Below, piece after piece: positions 1-8,741 of a stretch of 55,242 nt of DNA. Source of the stretch: SHVZ01 sp044223515 (lineage in GTDB: Bacteria > Pseudomonadota > Alphaproteobacteria > SHVZ01); assembly GCA_044223515.1 (NCBI GenBank), contig JBGALV010000022.1, positions 1-55,242 on the forward strand, read 5' to 3'. A model generated the notes under the pieces. It was not told the origin of the DNA. It did not search any database and saw nothing but the letters and a program-made list of their open reading frames with translations. The position numbers and the translations under genes were made by a program. The first letter of the stretch is position 1. Every line of letters begins with the position of its first letter.

Positions 1-16
1 AAGGTAAGAGACGAGA

Positions 17-38
17 GGGGCCGGAAACGGCCCCTTTT
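17..38 (+). terminator. Rho-independent terminator upstream of pheS
   Basis: A 7-bp GC-only stem (17-23 with 28-34) closes a GAAA tetraloop and is followed by four T residues. It probably ends the transcript of the gene just outside the window. In many bacteria that gene is rplT (infC-rpmI-rplT-pheST), but this is not visible here. Confidence 0.85.
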
Positions 39-58
39 CGCATTCGTGGAGGTGCGTG

Positions 59-1138
59 ATGTCGACCCAACTCGAAGCGACCCGGGCTGAGCTGATGAAG
101 CTCATCGACGAGGCCGCCGATCTTTCAGCGCTCGATGCCGTGCGCGTCTCCGCCCTCGGCAAGAAGGGCCGCGTGACGGCGCTGATGCAGGGCCTCAAGG
201 ACGTCGCCCCCGAGGCACGCAAGGAAGCGGGCCAGGCGCTCAACCGCCTCAAGGACGAGATCGAAGTGGCGCTGGCGAAGCGGAAGGACAGCCTCGGCGA
301 AGCGGCGCTCGACGCCCGGCTCAAGGCCGAGACGCTCGACCTCACGCTGCCCGCGCGCCCGGCCCAGCTCGGCCGCCTGCACCCGATCAGCCAGACGATC
401 GAGGAGCTGGTGCAGATCTTCGGCGCGATGGGGTTCACCGTCGCCGAGGGCCCGGACGTCGACGACGACTTCCATAACTTCACCGCGCTCAACTTCGGGC
501 CCGACCACCCGGCCCGCCAGATGCACGACACCTTCTATCTGCCGCCGCGTCCGGACGGCATGCCGATGGTGCTGCGCACGCACACCTCGACCGTGCAGAT
601 CCGCACGATGATGAAGGTGAAGCCGCCGATCCGGATCATCGTGCCGGGCCGCACCTTCCGCAGCGACTCCGACGCCACCCACTCGCCGATGTTCCATCAG
701 GTCGAAGGCCTGGTGATCGACGAGGTCACGCATATGGGCCACATGAAGGGCTGCCTGGTCGACTTCTGCCGCGCCTTCTTCCAGCTCGACGACCTGCCCG
801 TGCGCTTCCGTCCCTCCTACTTCCCCTTCACCGAGCCGTCGGTCGAGGTCGATATCGGCTGCTCGCGCAAGGGCGGCGAGCTCAAGCTGGGTGCCGGCGG
901 CGACTGGCTGGAGATCCTCGGCTGCGGCATGGTCCATCCGAACGTTCTGAAGAACTGCGGCGTCGATCCCGAGCGCTACCAGGGCTTCGCCTTCGGCATG
1001 GGCATCGACCGCATCGCGATGCTGAAATACGGCATCCCGGATCTCCGCCCGTTCTTCGACGCCGATCTCCGCTGGCTCAAGAACTACGGCTTCGTGCCGC
1101 TCGATCCGCCCAGCCTCGCCGGAGGGCTCAGCCGATGA
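59..1138 (+). CDS. pheS: Phenylalanine--tRNA ligase alpha subunit
   Basis: Catalytic subunit of the cytoplasmic alpha2-beta2 phenylalanyl-tRNA synthetase, which charges tRNA-Phe with phenylalanine using ATP. The protein is 359 residues, normal for bacterial PheS. It has an N-terminal coiled-coil tRNA-binding arm (about residues 1-90) followed by the class II catalytic core. Motif 2 is visible as FRSDSDATHSPMFHQVEG, motif 3 as FGMGIDRIAML, and the GCGMVHPNVL segment lies between them. A GTG at 56 precedes the ATG at 59; GGAGG at 48-52 sits 6 bases before the ATG, so I choose 59. The stop overlaps the pheT start (ATGA), indicating translational coupling. Confidence 0.97.
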   Translation: MSTQLEATRAELMKLIDEAADLSALDAVRVSALGKKGRVTALMQGLKDVAPEARKEAGQALNRLKDEIEVALAKRKDSLGEAALDARLKAETLDLTLPARPAQLGRLHPISQTIEELVQIFGAMGFTVAEGPDVDDDFHNFTALNFGPDHPARQMHDTFYLPPRPDGMPMVLRTHTSTVQIRTMMKVKPPIRIIVPGRTFRSDSDATHSPMFHQVEGLVIDEVTHMGHMKGCLVDFCRAFFQLDDLPVRFRPSYFPFTEPSVEVDIGCSRKGGELKLGAGGDWLEILGCGMVHPNVLKNCGVDPERYQGFAFGMGIDRIAMLKYGIPDLRPFFDADLRWLKNYGFVPLDPPSLAGGLSR

Positions 1139-3441
1139 AGTTCACCCTCTCCTGGCTGAAGCGGCATCTAGCTACCGAAGCCACCGTAGACGAGATCGGG
1201 GTGGCGCTGACCAGCCTCGGCCTCGAGGTCGAGAGCATCGAGAACCGCGCCAAGGGCCTCGAACCCTTCGTCGTGGGCTACGTCATCAAGGCCGAGCAGC
1301 ACCCGAACGCCGACCGGCTTCGCGTCTGCGTCGTCGATACAGGCAACGGACAGGTGCAGGTCGTCTGCGGCGCGCCCAACGCGCGCACCGGCATGAAGGG
1401 CGTCTTCGCCGCCGCCGGCACCGTGATCCCCCGCACCGGCGCGATGCTCAAGGCCGGCAACATCCGCGGCCAGGATTCGAACGGCATGCTGTGCTCGGCC
1501 TACGAGATGGGCCTGTCGGACGATCACGAAGGCATCATCGACCTTCCGGCCGACGCGCCGGTCGGCATGCCCTTCGCCAAGGTGATGGGTCTCGACGACC
1601 CGGTCATCGACGTCGGCATCACGCCGAACCGTGCCGACTGCCTCGGCATCCGCGGCATCGCGCGCGACCTCGCCGCCGCCGGCATCGGCGCGATGAAGCC
1701 GTTCGACGTGACGCCGGTGAAGGGCTCCTTCGAGAGCCCGATCCAGTGGAAGATCGCCGCCGGCGCCGAGAAGGGCTGCCCGCAGGTCGTCGGCCGCATG
1801 ATCCGCGGCCTTCGCAACGGCCCGAGCCCGCGCTGGATGCAGGATTGGCTGACCGCGGTCGGGCTCCGCCCGATCTCGGCGCTGGTCGACGTCACCAACT
1901 TCACCACGCACGATTTCGCGCGTCCGCTGCACGTGTTCGATGCCGACAAGCTCGCCGGCGACCTCACCATGCGCTGGGCCCGCGAAGGCGAGAGCATGGA
2001 GGCGCTCAACGGCAAGACCTACGCGCTCGAGCCGTCGATGATGGTGATAGCCGACGCCAAGGGCGCGCACGGCATCGCCGGCGTCATGGGCGGCGAGCAC
2101 ACGAGCGTGACCGAGGGCACCACCTCGGTCTTCATCGAGTCGGCGCTGTTCTCGGCCAGCATGGTCGCGGCGACGGGACGCAAGCTGAACCTGCAGTCCG
2201 ACGCCCGCTACCGCTTCGAGCGCGGCCTCGACCCGACCTCGCCGACCTGGGGCATCGAGGTCGCGACACGGATCATCCTCGACATCTGCGGCGGCGAGGC
2301 CTCCGAGCTGACCGTCGCAGGATCCGAACCGGCCTGGCAGCGCAGCGTCTCCTATCGCTTCGCGCGCTCGCGCACGCTGGGCGGCATCGAGATCGCGAGC
2401 GCCGAGCAGGAGAGCATCCTGAAGAAGCTCGGCTTCGCGACCAAGGGGACGGGCGAGAGGATCGAGGTTTCGCCGCCCGGCTGGCGCGGCGACATCGAGG
2501 GCGAGGCCGACATCGTCGAGGAGGTCGTCCGCGTCCACGGCCTCGACAAGGTGCAGCCGGTGTCGATGCAGGGTGCCGGTGCGATGGCGCACCCATCGGT
2601 CACGCCGGCGCAGCGCCGGCCGATGCTGGCCAAGCGCGTGCTGGCCTCGCGCGGCCTGATGGAGGCCGTGACCTTCTCGTTCATGCCGACGGCGCTGACC
2701 GAGCTCTTCGGCGGCGTGCCGGCCGAGCTCAAGCTCGTCAACCCGATCGCCTCCGACCTCGAGGTCGGCCCGCAGTACAAGGACGCCTCGCCGAGCGGCC
2801 AGACGATCGCTGCGACCGCGATCCGCGTCGGCAAGGCGGTGCCGCGCAACTGGCAAGGACCAGCGCGCGACGCCGACGCCTTCGACATGAAGGCCGATGC
2901 GCTGGCGCTGCTGGAAGCTCTCGGCGCGCCGGTCGAGAACCTGCAGGTCTCGAGCGATGCGCCAAGCTGGTATCACCCCGGGCAGTCGGCTTCGCTCAGG
3001 CTCGGGCCGAACGTTATCGCCTGGTTCGGCACCGTGCATCCGAAGGTGCTGGCGGCGCTCGACCTCAAGGGCCCGGCGGTCGCGATGGAAGTGTTCATCG
3101 AGCGCGCGCCGATGCCGCGGTCGAAGGGCACTGCACGGCCGAAGCTCGAGCTCTCGCCGTTCCAGTCGATCGAGCGCGACTTCGCGTTCGTCGTCGACAC
3201 CAAGATCACCGCCGATGCCGTCGTCCGCGCAGCCCGCGGCGCCGACAAGGCGCTGATCGTCGACGCGCACGTCTTCGATCGCTACGTCGGGGACAAGGTG
3301 GAAGCCGGTAAAGCATCTCTGGCGCTTTCGGTGACGCTGCAGCCGAAGGAGGCGACGCTGACCGACGAGGCGATCGAGCAGGTCTCGGCCAAGATCGTCG
3401 CCGCCGTGCAGAAGGCGACCGGGGCGACGCTCCGGTCCTAA
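1135..3441 (+). CDS. pheT: Phenylalanine--tRNA ligase beta subunit with an apparent internal deletion
   Basis: Partner of PheS in phenylalanyl-tRNA synthetase; carries the editing and tRNA-recognition domains. Visible are the N-terminal tRNA-binding domain (from about residue 39, VVGYVIKAEQHPNADRL), the B3/B4 editing region, B5, the catalytic-like core and the C-terminal ferredoxin-fold anticodon-binding domain (SPFQSIERDFAFVVD onward). At 768 residues it is short. Around residue 541 the sequence runs NPIASDL directly into EVGPQYKD. Other PheT proteins have about 30 residues between these points, including the conserved MRxSLxxxLL helix and the strand ending in LFE. The reading frame is kept. 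This is either a real deletion or an assembly collapse between similar GACCTCGA/TTCGAGGTC strings near 2758-2765. Confidence 0.93.
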   Translation: MKFTLSWLKRHLATEATVDEIGVALTSLGLEVESIENRAKGLEPFVVGYVIKAEQHPNADRLRVCVVDTGNGQVQVVCGAPNARTGMKGVFAAAGTVIPRTGAMLKAGNIRGQDSNGMLCSAYEMGLSDDHEGIIDLPADAPVGMPFAKVMGLDDPVIDVGITPNRADCLGIRGIARDLAAAGIGAMKPFDVTPVKGSFESPIQWKIAAGAEKGCPQVVGRMIRGLRNGPSPRWMQDWLTAVGLRPISALVDVTNFTTHDFARPLHVFDADKLAGDLTMRWAREGESMEALNGKTYALEPSMMVIADAKGAHGIAGVMGGEHTSVTEGTTSVFIESALFSASMVAATGRKLNLQSDARYRFERGLDPTSPTWGIEVATRIILDICGGEASELTVAGSEPAWQRSVSYRFARSRTLGGIEIASAEQESILKKLGFATKGTGERIEVSPPGWRGDIEGEADIVEEVVRVHGLDKVQPVSMQGAGAMAHPSVTPAQRRPMLAKRVLASRGLMEAVTFSFMPTALTELFGGVPAELKLVNPIASDLEVGPQYKDASPSGQTIAATAIRVGKAVPRNWQGPARDADAFDMKADALALLEALGAPVENLQVSSDAPSWYHPGQSASLRLGPNVIAWFGTVHPKVLAALDLKGPAVAMEVFIERAPMPRSKGTARPKLELSPFQSIERDFAFVVDTKITADAVVRAARGADKALIVDAHVFDRYVGDKVEAGKASLALSVTLQPKEATLTDEAIEQVSAKIVAAVQKATGATLRS

Positions 3442-3605
3442 GACCGTTTGACGTGATCGGGCCGCGCCGCGCCGGAAACTCCGGCCGGCTCGCCCTTCAG
3501 ATGCTGCACGAGACGCCCCGCAAACAGGGGAATGGTCAGGATCGCGAACAGGACGAGCAGCCTGACCAGGCCGGGGACACGAAACGAACCAAGACGACGC
3601 CGCAT
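3438..3605 (-). CDS. Small single-pass membrane protein
   Basis: Predicted 55-residue protein starting MRRRLGSFRVPGLVRLL. A basic N-terminus is followed by one hydrophobic helix (about residues 10-30, LVRLLVLFAILTIPLFAG) and a short polar tail. GGAGG lies 5 bases upstream of the ATG at 3605, which decides this start over longer open-frame versions. The stop overlaps the pheT stop on the other strand, so the two genes converge with no space for a terminator. I do not recognise a family. Topology (positive N-terminus) suggests N-in. The good ribosome site makes it a plausible real gene. Confidence 0.6.
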   Translation of the reverse strand: MRRRLGSFRVPGLVRLLVLFAILTIPLFAGRLVQHLKGEPAGVSGAARPDHVKRS

Positions 3606-3774
3606 GGCGGACCTCCGGATGCGATTTCTTCGCTCCCATGGCCCGAGCAAGAACGGCGCCGATAAGGCGTGAGCTTCACCACGCCTCGCAACCGTACGAA
3701 GACGAAAGGATTTCCGGTCCGGACGCCGCCGGCGGCGGCGACCGCCTCCCGGCAGAACTTGCCGTTCGCCCCCC

Positions 3775-4722
3775 TCAGCCGGAAACCGCGGCCAGCTTGA
3801 CCGGGTCGTCGCAGACCTTCGGGGCGGCCGGCGTCGAGGCCGGCAATGCCAGCGGCGAGGTGAAATCGATCCGGCTGATCGGCAGCGCCTTGCCCTCGGG
3901 CAGGGTCAGGGTCGCTATCCGCACGTCGACGAATTCGACGACGACCGCGCCGACATCGGTCGATCCCGCGGGGGTGCGATAGCCGCTGTCCAACGTCATG
4001 CCGCCGGCGAGCCGAAGCCAGCGCCCGCGATAGGCGCGGTCGGCGTCGATCTGGCCATGGGAGACATACCAGACCGGATTGCCGCGCTCGTCGTACATGA
4101 CCCCTGTCAGCAGCAGGGCCCCGCCCCTTGCCTCCACCGCGAAGCCGCGGCCCGGCTCGGCCGGGTTCCACCACCATCCGGCCTCGGGCTCGAAGCCGGC
4201 CCGATCGCCGCCGTCGAGGCGGTAGCGCTCGAGCGTGACGGCGCGGCCGCTCGGCAGCACCAGCGTCGCCTGGCTGGGGTTTATGAATCGGATGCCGATG
4301 CGCCCGACCTCGCGCTGGCTCGCCACCTTCCGGAAACGGCCGCTCAGCGTCTGACCGCCCGAATACAACTGGAGCGATCCGCGGAACTCGCTGCCGCACT
4401 GCATCGCGCCGGTGGCGAGCGACCAGGAGGCGCGACCGTCGGCCTCATAGGCGAGCGCACCGATCACCAGCTGCGCCCCGCTGCGGTCGATGATGAATCC
4501 GCGGCCGGGCTCTTCGGGGTTCCACCACCAGCCGGTCTCCGGCGCCAGGCTCGGCAGCTCCAGCTTCGCTGCGGCGGTATGTATGACCGGTGCAGGCACC
4601 GCGTCATCGACGAGATCGAGGGAGTCGGCGGGGCCGCCGTTGGGCGCGATCAGGAATCCCAGGATCGGCGCCCCGATCGAGACCGCGACGAAGATCAGAA
4701 GAAAGCGGACGAGAGGCGCCAC
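3775..4722 (-). CDS. Membrane-anchored protein with two GWWWNP repeats
   Basis: A 315-residue protein. Residues 4-26 form a hydrophobic signal or anchor segment, followed by a linker and two related modules of about 118 residues. Each module begins with nearly the same motif: GWWWNPEEPGRGF at residue 64 and GWWWNPAEPGRGF at 182. Each then has a beta-rich stretch with a G-x-x-W turn. I know this motif as a repeat in uncharacterised proteins of Proteobacteria; no function is assigned. The fold is probably all-beta and periplasmic. The start is GTG at 4722 with AGGAGG 4 bases upstream. It is a single gene, flanked by the small membrane protein downstream and the GNAT gene upstream, both on the same strand. 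Confidence 0.8.
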   Translation of the reverse strand: MAPLVRFLLIFVAVSIGAPILGFLIAPNGGPADSLDLVDDAVPAPVIHTAAAKLELPSLAPETGWWWNPEEPGRGFIIDRSGAQLVIGALAYEADGRASWSLATGAMQCGSEFRGSLQLYSGGQTLSGRFRKVASQREVGRIGIRFINPSQATLVLPSGRAVTLERYRLDGGDRAGFEPEAGWWWNPAEPGRGFAVEARGGALLLTGVMYDERGNPVWYVSHGQIDADRAYRGRWLRLAGGMTLDSGYRTPAGSTDVGAVVVEFVDVRIATLTLPEGKALPISRIDFTSPLALPASTPAAPKVCDDPVKLAAVSG

Positions 4723-4810
4723 GACACCTCCTGGATTCCCACCGCTTGGGAGCAGGGCAGCCTAGATCCGGGGGAGGTGGCGGGATGTGATTGAAGTCAC
4801 ATCTAAGAGT

Positions 4811-5260
4811 TCAGGCGTCCTTGGCGTAGAGGACGAAGTCGTAGTCCTCGCCGCAGAAGGCGCGACGCAAGGATTGGGTCAGCTTCCAGCCGTGCTTCTC
4901 ATAGAAATCGCGGGCTTGCCGGTTGTCCCGGAAGCATTCCAGGGTAATCGCGCCGCCGGCCTCGCAGCCGGCGAGCAGCACCTTGCCGACGCCGCGCGCC
5001 TGGGCGCCTGGATCGACGAACAGCATGTCGATATGACGCTCGCGCACCATCGAGAACCCGACGATGCGCCCCGCCCGCTCCGCCACCACGACATGGGGCC
5101 ACTGCACGCCGAACCGCTCGACGAAGAAAGGCAGCGGCCGCTGGGCGAGCGCCGCCGGGCTCATGATCCCGGCAAAGGCCTGATGGAACGAGGCGTGCGC
5201 GACGCGTCCAAGCACCTCGGCATCCGCCGCCGTGGCCGGCCGCAGCGAGACGTCGCTCAT
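4811..5260 (-). CDS. GNAT family N-acetyltransferase
   Basis: A 149-residue GNAT-fold enzyme expected to transfer an acetyl group from acetyl-CoA to an amine. The family beta-strand 3/4 region (AGRIVGFSMV, HIDMLFVDPGAQARGVGKVLLAGCE) includes the R/Q-x-x-G-x-G/A acetyl-CoA motif as ARGVGK. The C-terminal NRQARDFYEKHGWKL segment is typical. The ATG overlaps the stop of the upstream permease gene (ATGA), so it is the last gene of the peptide-type ABC transporter operon. Its substrate is unknown; acetylation of the imported compound is a guess from context. Confidence 0.85.
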   Translation of the reverse strand: MSDVSLRPATAADAEVLGRVAHASFHQAFAGIMSPAALAQRPLPFFVERFGVQWPHVVVAERAGRIVGFSMVRERHIDMLFVDPGAQARGVGKVLLAGCEAGGAITLECFRDNRQARDFYEKHGWKLTQSLRRAFCGEDYDFVLYAKDA

Positions 5261-6078
5261 TCCGTGCCCTTGAGCCGAGGATCAAGCGTATCGCGCAGCC
5301 CGTCGCCCAGCAGGTTGAAGCCCAGCGAGGATGTGAGGATCGCGACGCCGGCGAAGATCGAGGTCCAGGGCGAGATCAGCGCATAGCTGCGGCTCTCGGC
5401 CAGCATCAGTCCCAGCGACGGCGTCGGCGGCTGCGTGCCGATGCCGAGGAACGACAGCGAGGCCTCGACCAGGATCGCGGTCGACAGCGACAGGCTGGCC
5501 TGCACCAGGATGACGCTCGCTAGGTTCGGCAGGATGTGGTGGATCAGGATGCGGAGATCGCCGGCACCGATGGCGCGTGCCGAGACGACGAACTCGCTTT
5601 CCGCCAGCACCAGCGCGGGCCCGCGCAGCAATCGGGCGAAGATCGGCGTATAGACGATGCCGATTGCGATCGCGGTGGTCCATTGCTTCGGACCCAGCAA
5701 CGAGATGATAGCGATCGCGAGCAGGATCAGCGGGAAGGCGAACAGCACGTCCATGGAGCGCATGACGATGCGGTCGGTCCATCCCCGGTAATAGGCAGAG
5801 ACCACGCCGAGCGAGCCACCGACGAGAAGCGCGATCATCACCGAGACCAGGGAGACCGAGAGCGAGGCGCGGTAGCCGTAGAGGACGCGCGAGAAGTTGT
5901 CGCGGCCGAACTGGTCGGCGCCGAGCAGGAAGGCGAGGCTCGGGGCCTCCATGCGGTTCATGATGCTCTGGCCGATCGGATCGTAAGGCGCGATCAGCGG
6001 AGCGAAGATCGCGAGCGCACACTGGATCATCACCAGCGCGCCGCCGACGAGGACCAGCGGATGGCGGGGCATCGTCAT
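5257..6078 (-). CDS. Peptide/nickel-type ABC transporter permease (DppC-like)
   Basis: Inner-membrane subunit of an oligopeptide/nickel-class ABC importer, 273 residues. The N-terminal transmembrane segment is followed by a conserved LGADQFGRDNFSRVLYGYRASL stretch typical of DppC/OppC, then five more hydrophobic helices. The EAA-type loop that contacts the ATPase is visible as SARAIGAGDLRILIHHILPN, and the protein ends in the usual GLRDTLDPRLKG. It starts with ATG overlapping the stop of the upstream DppB-like gene and ends overlapping the GNAT start, so the three are translationally coupled. No ATPase gene lies in this cluster. Confidence 0.93.
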   Translation of the reverse strand: MTMPRHPLVLVGGALVMIQCALAIFAPLIAPYDPIGQSIMNRMEAPSLAFLLGADQFGRDNFSRVLYGYRASLSVSLVSVMIALLVGGSLGVVSAYYRGWTDRIVMRSMDVLFAFPLILLAIAIISLLGPKQWTTAIAIGIVYTPIFARLLRGPALVLAESEFVVSARAIGAGDLRILIHHILPNLASVILVQASLSLSTAILVEASLSFLGIGTQPPTPSLGLMLAESRSYALISPWTSIFAGVAILTSSLGFNLLGDGLRDTLDPRLKGTE

Positions 6079-7025
6079 GCCTCCCTCACCCGGGGATCGA
6101 TCGCGACATAAAGCATGTCGACCAGGAAGTTGATGACGACGAAGCCGGACGTCACCAGCAGGATCGTCGCCTGGATCAGGGGGTAGTTGCGCTCGGCGAT
6201 GGCGCCGATGACGAGACGCCCGAGCCCCGGCAGCGCGAACACCTGCTCGACGACGATGGCACCGCCGAAGAGATAGCCAGCTGTGATGCCGACGGCCGTC
6301 ACGAACGGGATCAGCGCATTGCGGAGCGCGTGGCGGAAGATCACGGTCCGCTCGCTCACACCCTTGGCGCGGGCGGTACGGATGTAGTCCTGGCCGAGCG
6401 CATCGAGCATCGCCGAGCGCATGATGCGCGAGAGCGACGCCACGATCGGAAGCGCCAGCGAGACTGTCGGGAGGATCATGCGCGAAAGGTTAGCGAGCGG
6501 GTCGTCGACAAAGGGCACGTAGCCGATAGAGGCGAAGCCGGGAACCAGCTTGTAGGCGGCCAGGATCAGCACGATGCCGAGCCAGAACGACGGGACGGTG
6601 ACGCCGACGATGGTGATGACGCGGATCACGTAGTCGGAGGTCGAGCGCCGGACATAGGCCATCAGGCAGCCCGCCGGAATCGCCAGCGCAACCGCGGTGC
6701 CGAGCGAGAGCATTAGCAGCTCGAGAGTGACGCCGAGCCGCGCCAGGATCTCCTCACCGACCGGTGCGCCGGTCCAGAGCGAGGTCCCGAGGTCGCCGAC
6801 GAAGATGCCGCCGATCCAGCTCGCGTATTGCTGGAGCATCGGCTTGTCCAAGCCGATCTTCTGGTAGAGGGCCTGAAGCCGCTCGGGCGTGATCTCCACG
6901 TTCGCGCCGAGCATGATCTGAACGGCGTCGCCCGGGATGAAGCGGATCATCAGGAAGACGAGCGCGGAGACGCCCCAGAGGACGACCATCAGGTCGATCA
7001 GGCGCTGCGCCAGGACGCGGATCAT
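6075..7025 (-). CDS. Peptide/nickel-type ABC transporter permease (DppB-like)
   Basis: Second membrane subunit of the importer, 316 residues, six predicted helices. DppB hallmarks are the N-terminal RFIPGDAVQIMLG segment, the large periplasmic loop after helix 1, and the cytoplasmic coupling loop RTARAKGVSERTVIFRHALRNALIP. It ends with the conserved DMLYVAIDPRVRE. The ATG at 7025 is preceded on the minus strand by the intercistronic hairpin at 7050-7085, which separates it from the solute-binding protein gene. It would pair with the DppC-like subunit to form the translocation path for the same substrate. Confidence 0.93.
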   Translation of the reverse strand: MIRVLAQRLIDLMVVLWGVSALVFLMIRFIPGDAVQIMLGANVEITPERLQALYQKIGLDKPMLQQYASWIGGIFVGDLGTSLWTGAPVGEEILARLGVTLELLMLSLGTAVALAIPAGCLMAYVRRSTSDYVIRVITIVGVTVPSFWLGIVLILAAYKLVPGFASIGYVPFVDDPLANLSRMILPTVSLALPIVASLSRIMRSAMLDALGQDYIRTARAKGVSERTVIFRHALRNALIPFVTAVGITAGYLFGGAIVVEQVFALPGLGRLVIGAIAERNYPLIQATILLVTSGFVVINFLVDMLYVAIDPRVREA

Positions 7026-7049
7026 TGGTGAGCTGCCGTCAAAACGGTT

Positions 7050-7085
7050 CCGCCCTCCGCCGCGCCGAGACGCGACAGAGGGCGG
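7050..7085 (-). promoter_or_regulatory. Intercistronic hairpin between solute-binding protein and permease genes
   Basis: An 8-bp GC-rich stem (7050-7057 with 7078-7085) encloses a second 4-bp stem (7061-7064 with 7071-7074). There is no T-run, so it looks less like a full terminator than like a structure that protects or partly terminates the upstream mRNA. That would raise solute-binding protein over permease, as is known for other ABC operons. The structure is seen; the role is inferred. Confidence 0.5.
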
Positions 7086-7100
7086 ATGAGGACGATCAGG

Positions 7101-8585
7101 CTATCGGGCGAGAGAGGTCTCGCGGAGATAGCGGGTCGAACGGGTCGCGATCAGCTCGTAGCCCTGCACGTTGTTGCGCACGGCGGTGAACAGCGTCGCG
7201 TAGGCGAGGTGCGAGATCGGGCCGCGGCAGGCGAGGATCTGCTGCGCCTGGGTATAGGCCGCCTTGCGCTTGGCCTGGTCCTGCATGGTCCGGGCGTCGT
7301 CCAGCAGCTTGTCGATCTCCGGGTTCGAGTACTTGAACACGTTGGTCGAGCCACCGGTGCGGAAGGTCCGGTAGAAGTAGTCGTCCGGATCCGGGCTGCC
7401 GCCGTTCTGCGAGACGAAGGCCTCGAAGTTCGAGTTGCGCCAGTCCTGGATGAATTTGCCCTGCTCTTGGATCTCGAGCGTCGCCTTGAAGCCGGCGGCG
7501 TTGAGCTGGGCCTGGACGACCTGGGCCACGTCGCGGACGGTCTGGATCGAGCCCAGAACCTTCAGCGTCACCGGCACGTCGCCGGAGAAACCCGCTTCCT
7601 TCAGCAGCGCCTTCGCCTTGTTGGCGTCCGGCGTGTAGCAGGAGAACTGCGAGACCGGCGTCGCCCACTCGGTCAGCGCCGGCGACAGCGGGCCGCCCGG
7701 AACCGCGTGACCGAAATAGGCGGCCTGCACGACCTTGGCGCGGTCGACCGCGAGGTTGAACGCCTCGCGCACCTGCGGCTTGTCGAAGGGCGCCACTGTG
7801 GTGTTGAAGCCGACCAGCGAGTAGGCGAGATCGCGGGTCTCGAGCAGCTTCACCGCCGGGTTGCCCTTGAGGGCGACCGCGGTCGAAGCGTCGATCGACG
7901 GCATGAACTGGTAGATGCCGGTCGAGATGCCGACCTGGCGGGTCGAGGCTTCCGGGACGATGTTGATCTTGAGGCCGGCGAGCTTCGGCAGGCCCTTGTC
8001 CCAGTAGCCGTCATGCTTGGTCAGCTGCAGGTAGGTGTCGGGCACCCACTGGGTCAGCTTGAAAGGACCCGTGCCGTTGGCCTCGCGCTGCAGGTCGCCG
8101 TGGTTGGCGGGAACGATCACGGCCACGATCAGCTGCGAGAGGAACGGCGCCGAAGGATCGGTGAGCTCGATGCGGACGTCCTCGCCGACGGCCGAGACCG
8201 ACTTGATCAGCGCGAAGCGGCTAGCGAACGGCGAGCCCGTCTCCTTCTTGAGGATGCGTTCGAACGAGTAGACCACATCAGCCGCGGTGATCGGCTTGCC
8301 GTTGTGGAAGGTGCCGCCCTTGCGGATCTTGAAGGTGTAGGTCTTGCCGTCGGCGCTGATGTTCCACGACTCGGCGACGGCCGGGACCACCTTGAGGTCC
8401 TTGTCGACCGTGGTCAGGCCCTCGTAGATGTTGCCGTTGACCAGCGAGGTCGAGAAGGCAGTCGCGACATGGGGATCGAGGCCGACCGGCGAGGCGTCGG
8501 TCGCGACCTCCAGAACCTGGGCCGTGGCGGCCAGCGGAACGACGAGCGCAGCCGCGAATGCAGCGCGCTTCACAAGACGGATCAT
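7101..8585 (-). CDS. ABC transporter family-5 solute-binding protein
   Basis: Periplasmic binding protein of about 494 residues for the DppB/DppC-type permeases downstream. A signal peptide is clear (MIRLVKRAAFAAALVVPLAATA, cut before QVLEV). The mature protein shows family-5 features: ATDASPVGLDPH near the start, the VNGNIYEGLTTVDKDL region, and the signature KTYTFKIRKGGTFHNGKPITAADVVYSF-like block. Ligands of this family are di/oligopeptides, murein peptides, nickel chelates or sugars; the sequence alone does not decide. The ATG at 8585 has GGGAGGAAAA just upstream, so longer starts are rejected. The gene is divergent from anmK, which hints at a peptidoglycan-derived ligand. Confidence 0.92.
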   Translation of the reverse strand: MIRLVKRAAFAAALVVPLAATAQVLEVATDASPVGLDPHVATAFSTSLVNGNIYEGLTTVDKDLKVVPAVAESWNISADGKTYTFKIRKGGTFHNGKPITAADVVYSFERILKKETGSPFASRFALIKSVSAVGEDVRIELTDPSAPFLSQLIVAVIVPANHGDLQREANGTGPFKLTQWVPDTYLQLTKHDGYWDKGLPKLAGLKINIVPEASTRQVGISTGIYQFMPSIDASTAVALKGNPAVKLLETRDLAYSLVGFNTTVAPFDKPQVREAFNLAVDRAKVVQAAYFGHAVPGGPLSPALTEWATPVSQFSCYTPDANKAKALLKEAGFSGDVPVTLKVLGSIQTVRDVAQVVQAQLNAAGFKATLEIQEQGKFIQDWRNSNFEAFVSQNGGSPDPDDYFYRTFRTGGSTNVFKYSNPEIDKLLDDARTMQDQAKRKAAYTQAQQILACRGPISHLAYATLFTAVRNNVQGYELIATRSTRYLRETSLAR

Positions 8586-8741
8586 CGACTTTTCCTCCCA
8601 GAAGGCGTGTGGGGGCATCTCACACTGCGGCAGGCCCGGCGTCAACATTCCGGCGGCCCATCGAGAGGGCCGCAACTTGTGCTTGGACGGGGTCCGGGCT
8701 TACCCCATGATCCGGCCGATTCGACCCGGGAGAGGCCTGAA

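Noticed and set aside
1168..3639. Long minus-strand open frame opposite pheT (823 codons)
   Set aside because: Antisense shadow of a high-GC gene; composition is Arg/Ala/Asp-rich with no family motifs, while pheT is certain.
7086..8741. Plus-strand open frame continuous with anmK, giving a 916-codon frame
   Set aside because: The first 550 codons are antisense to the solute-binding protein gene and low complexity; AnmK similarity starts at 8742.
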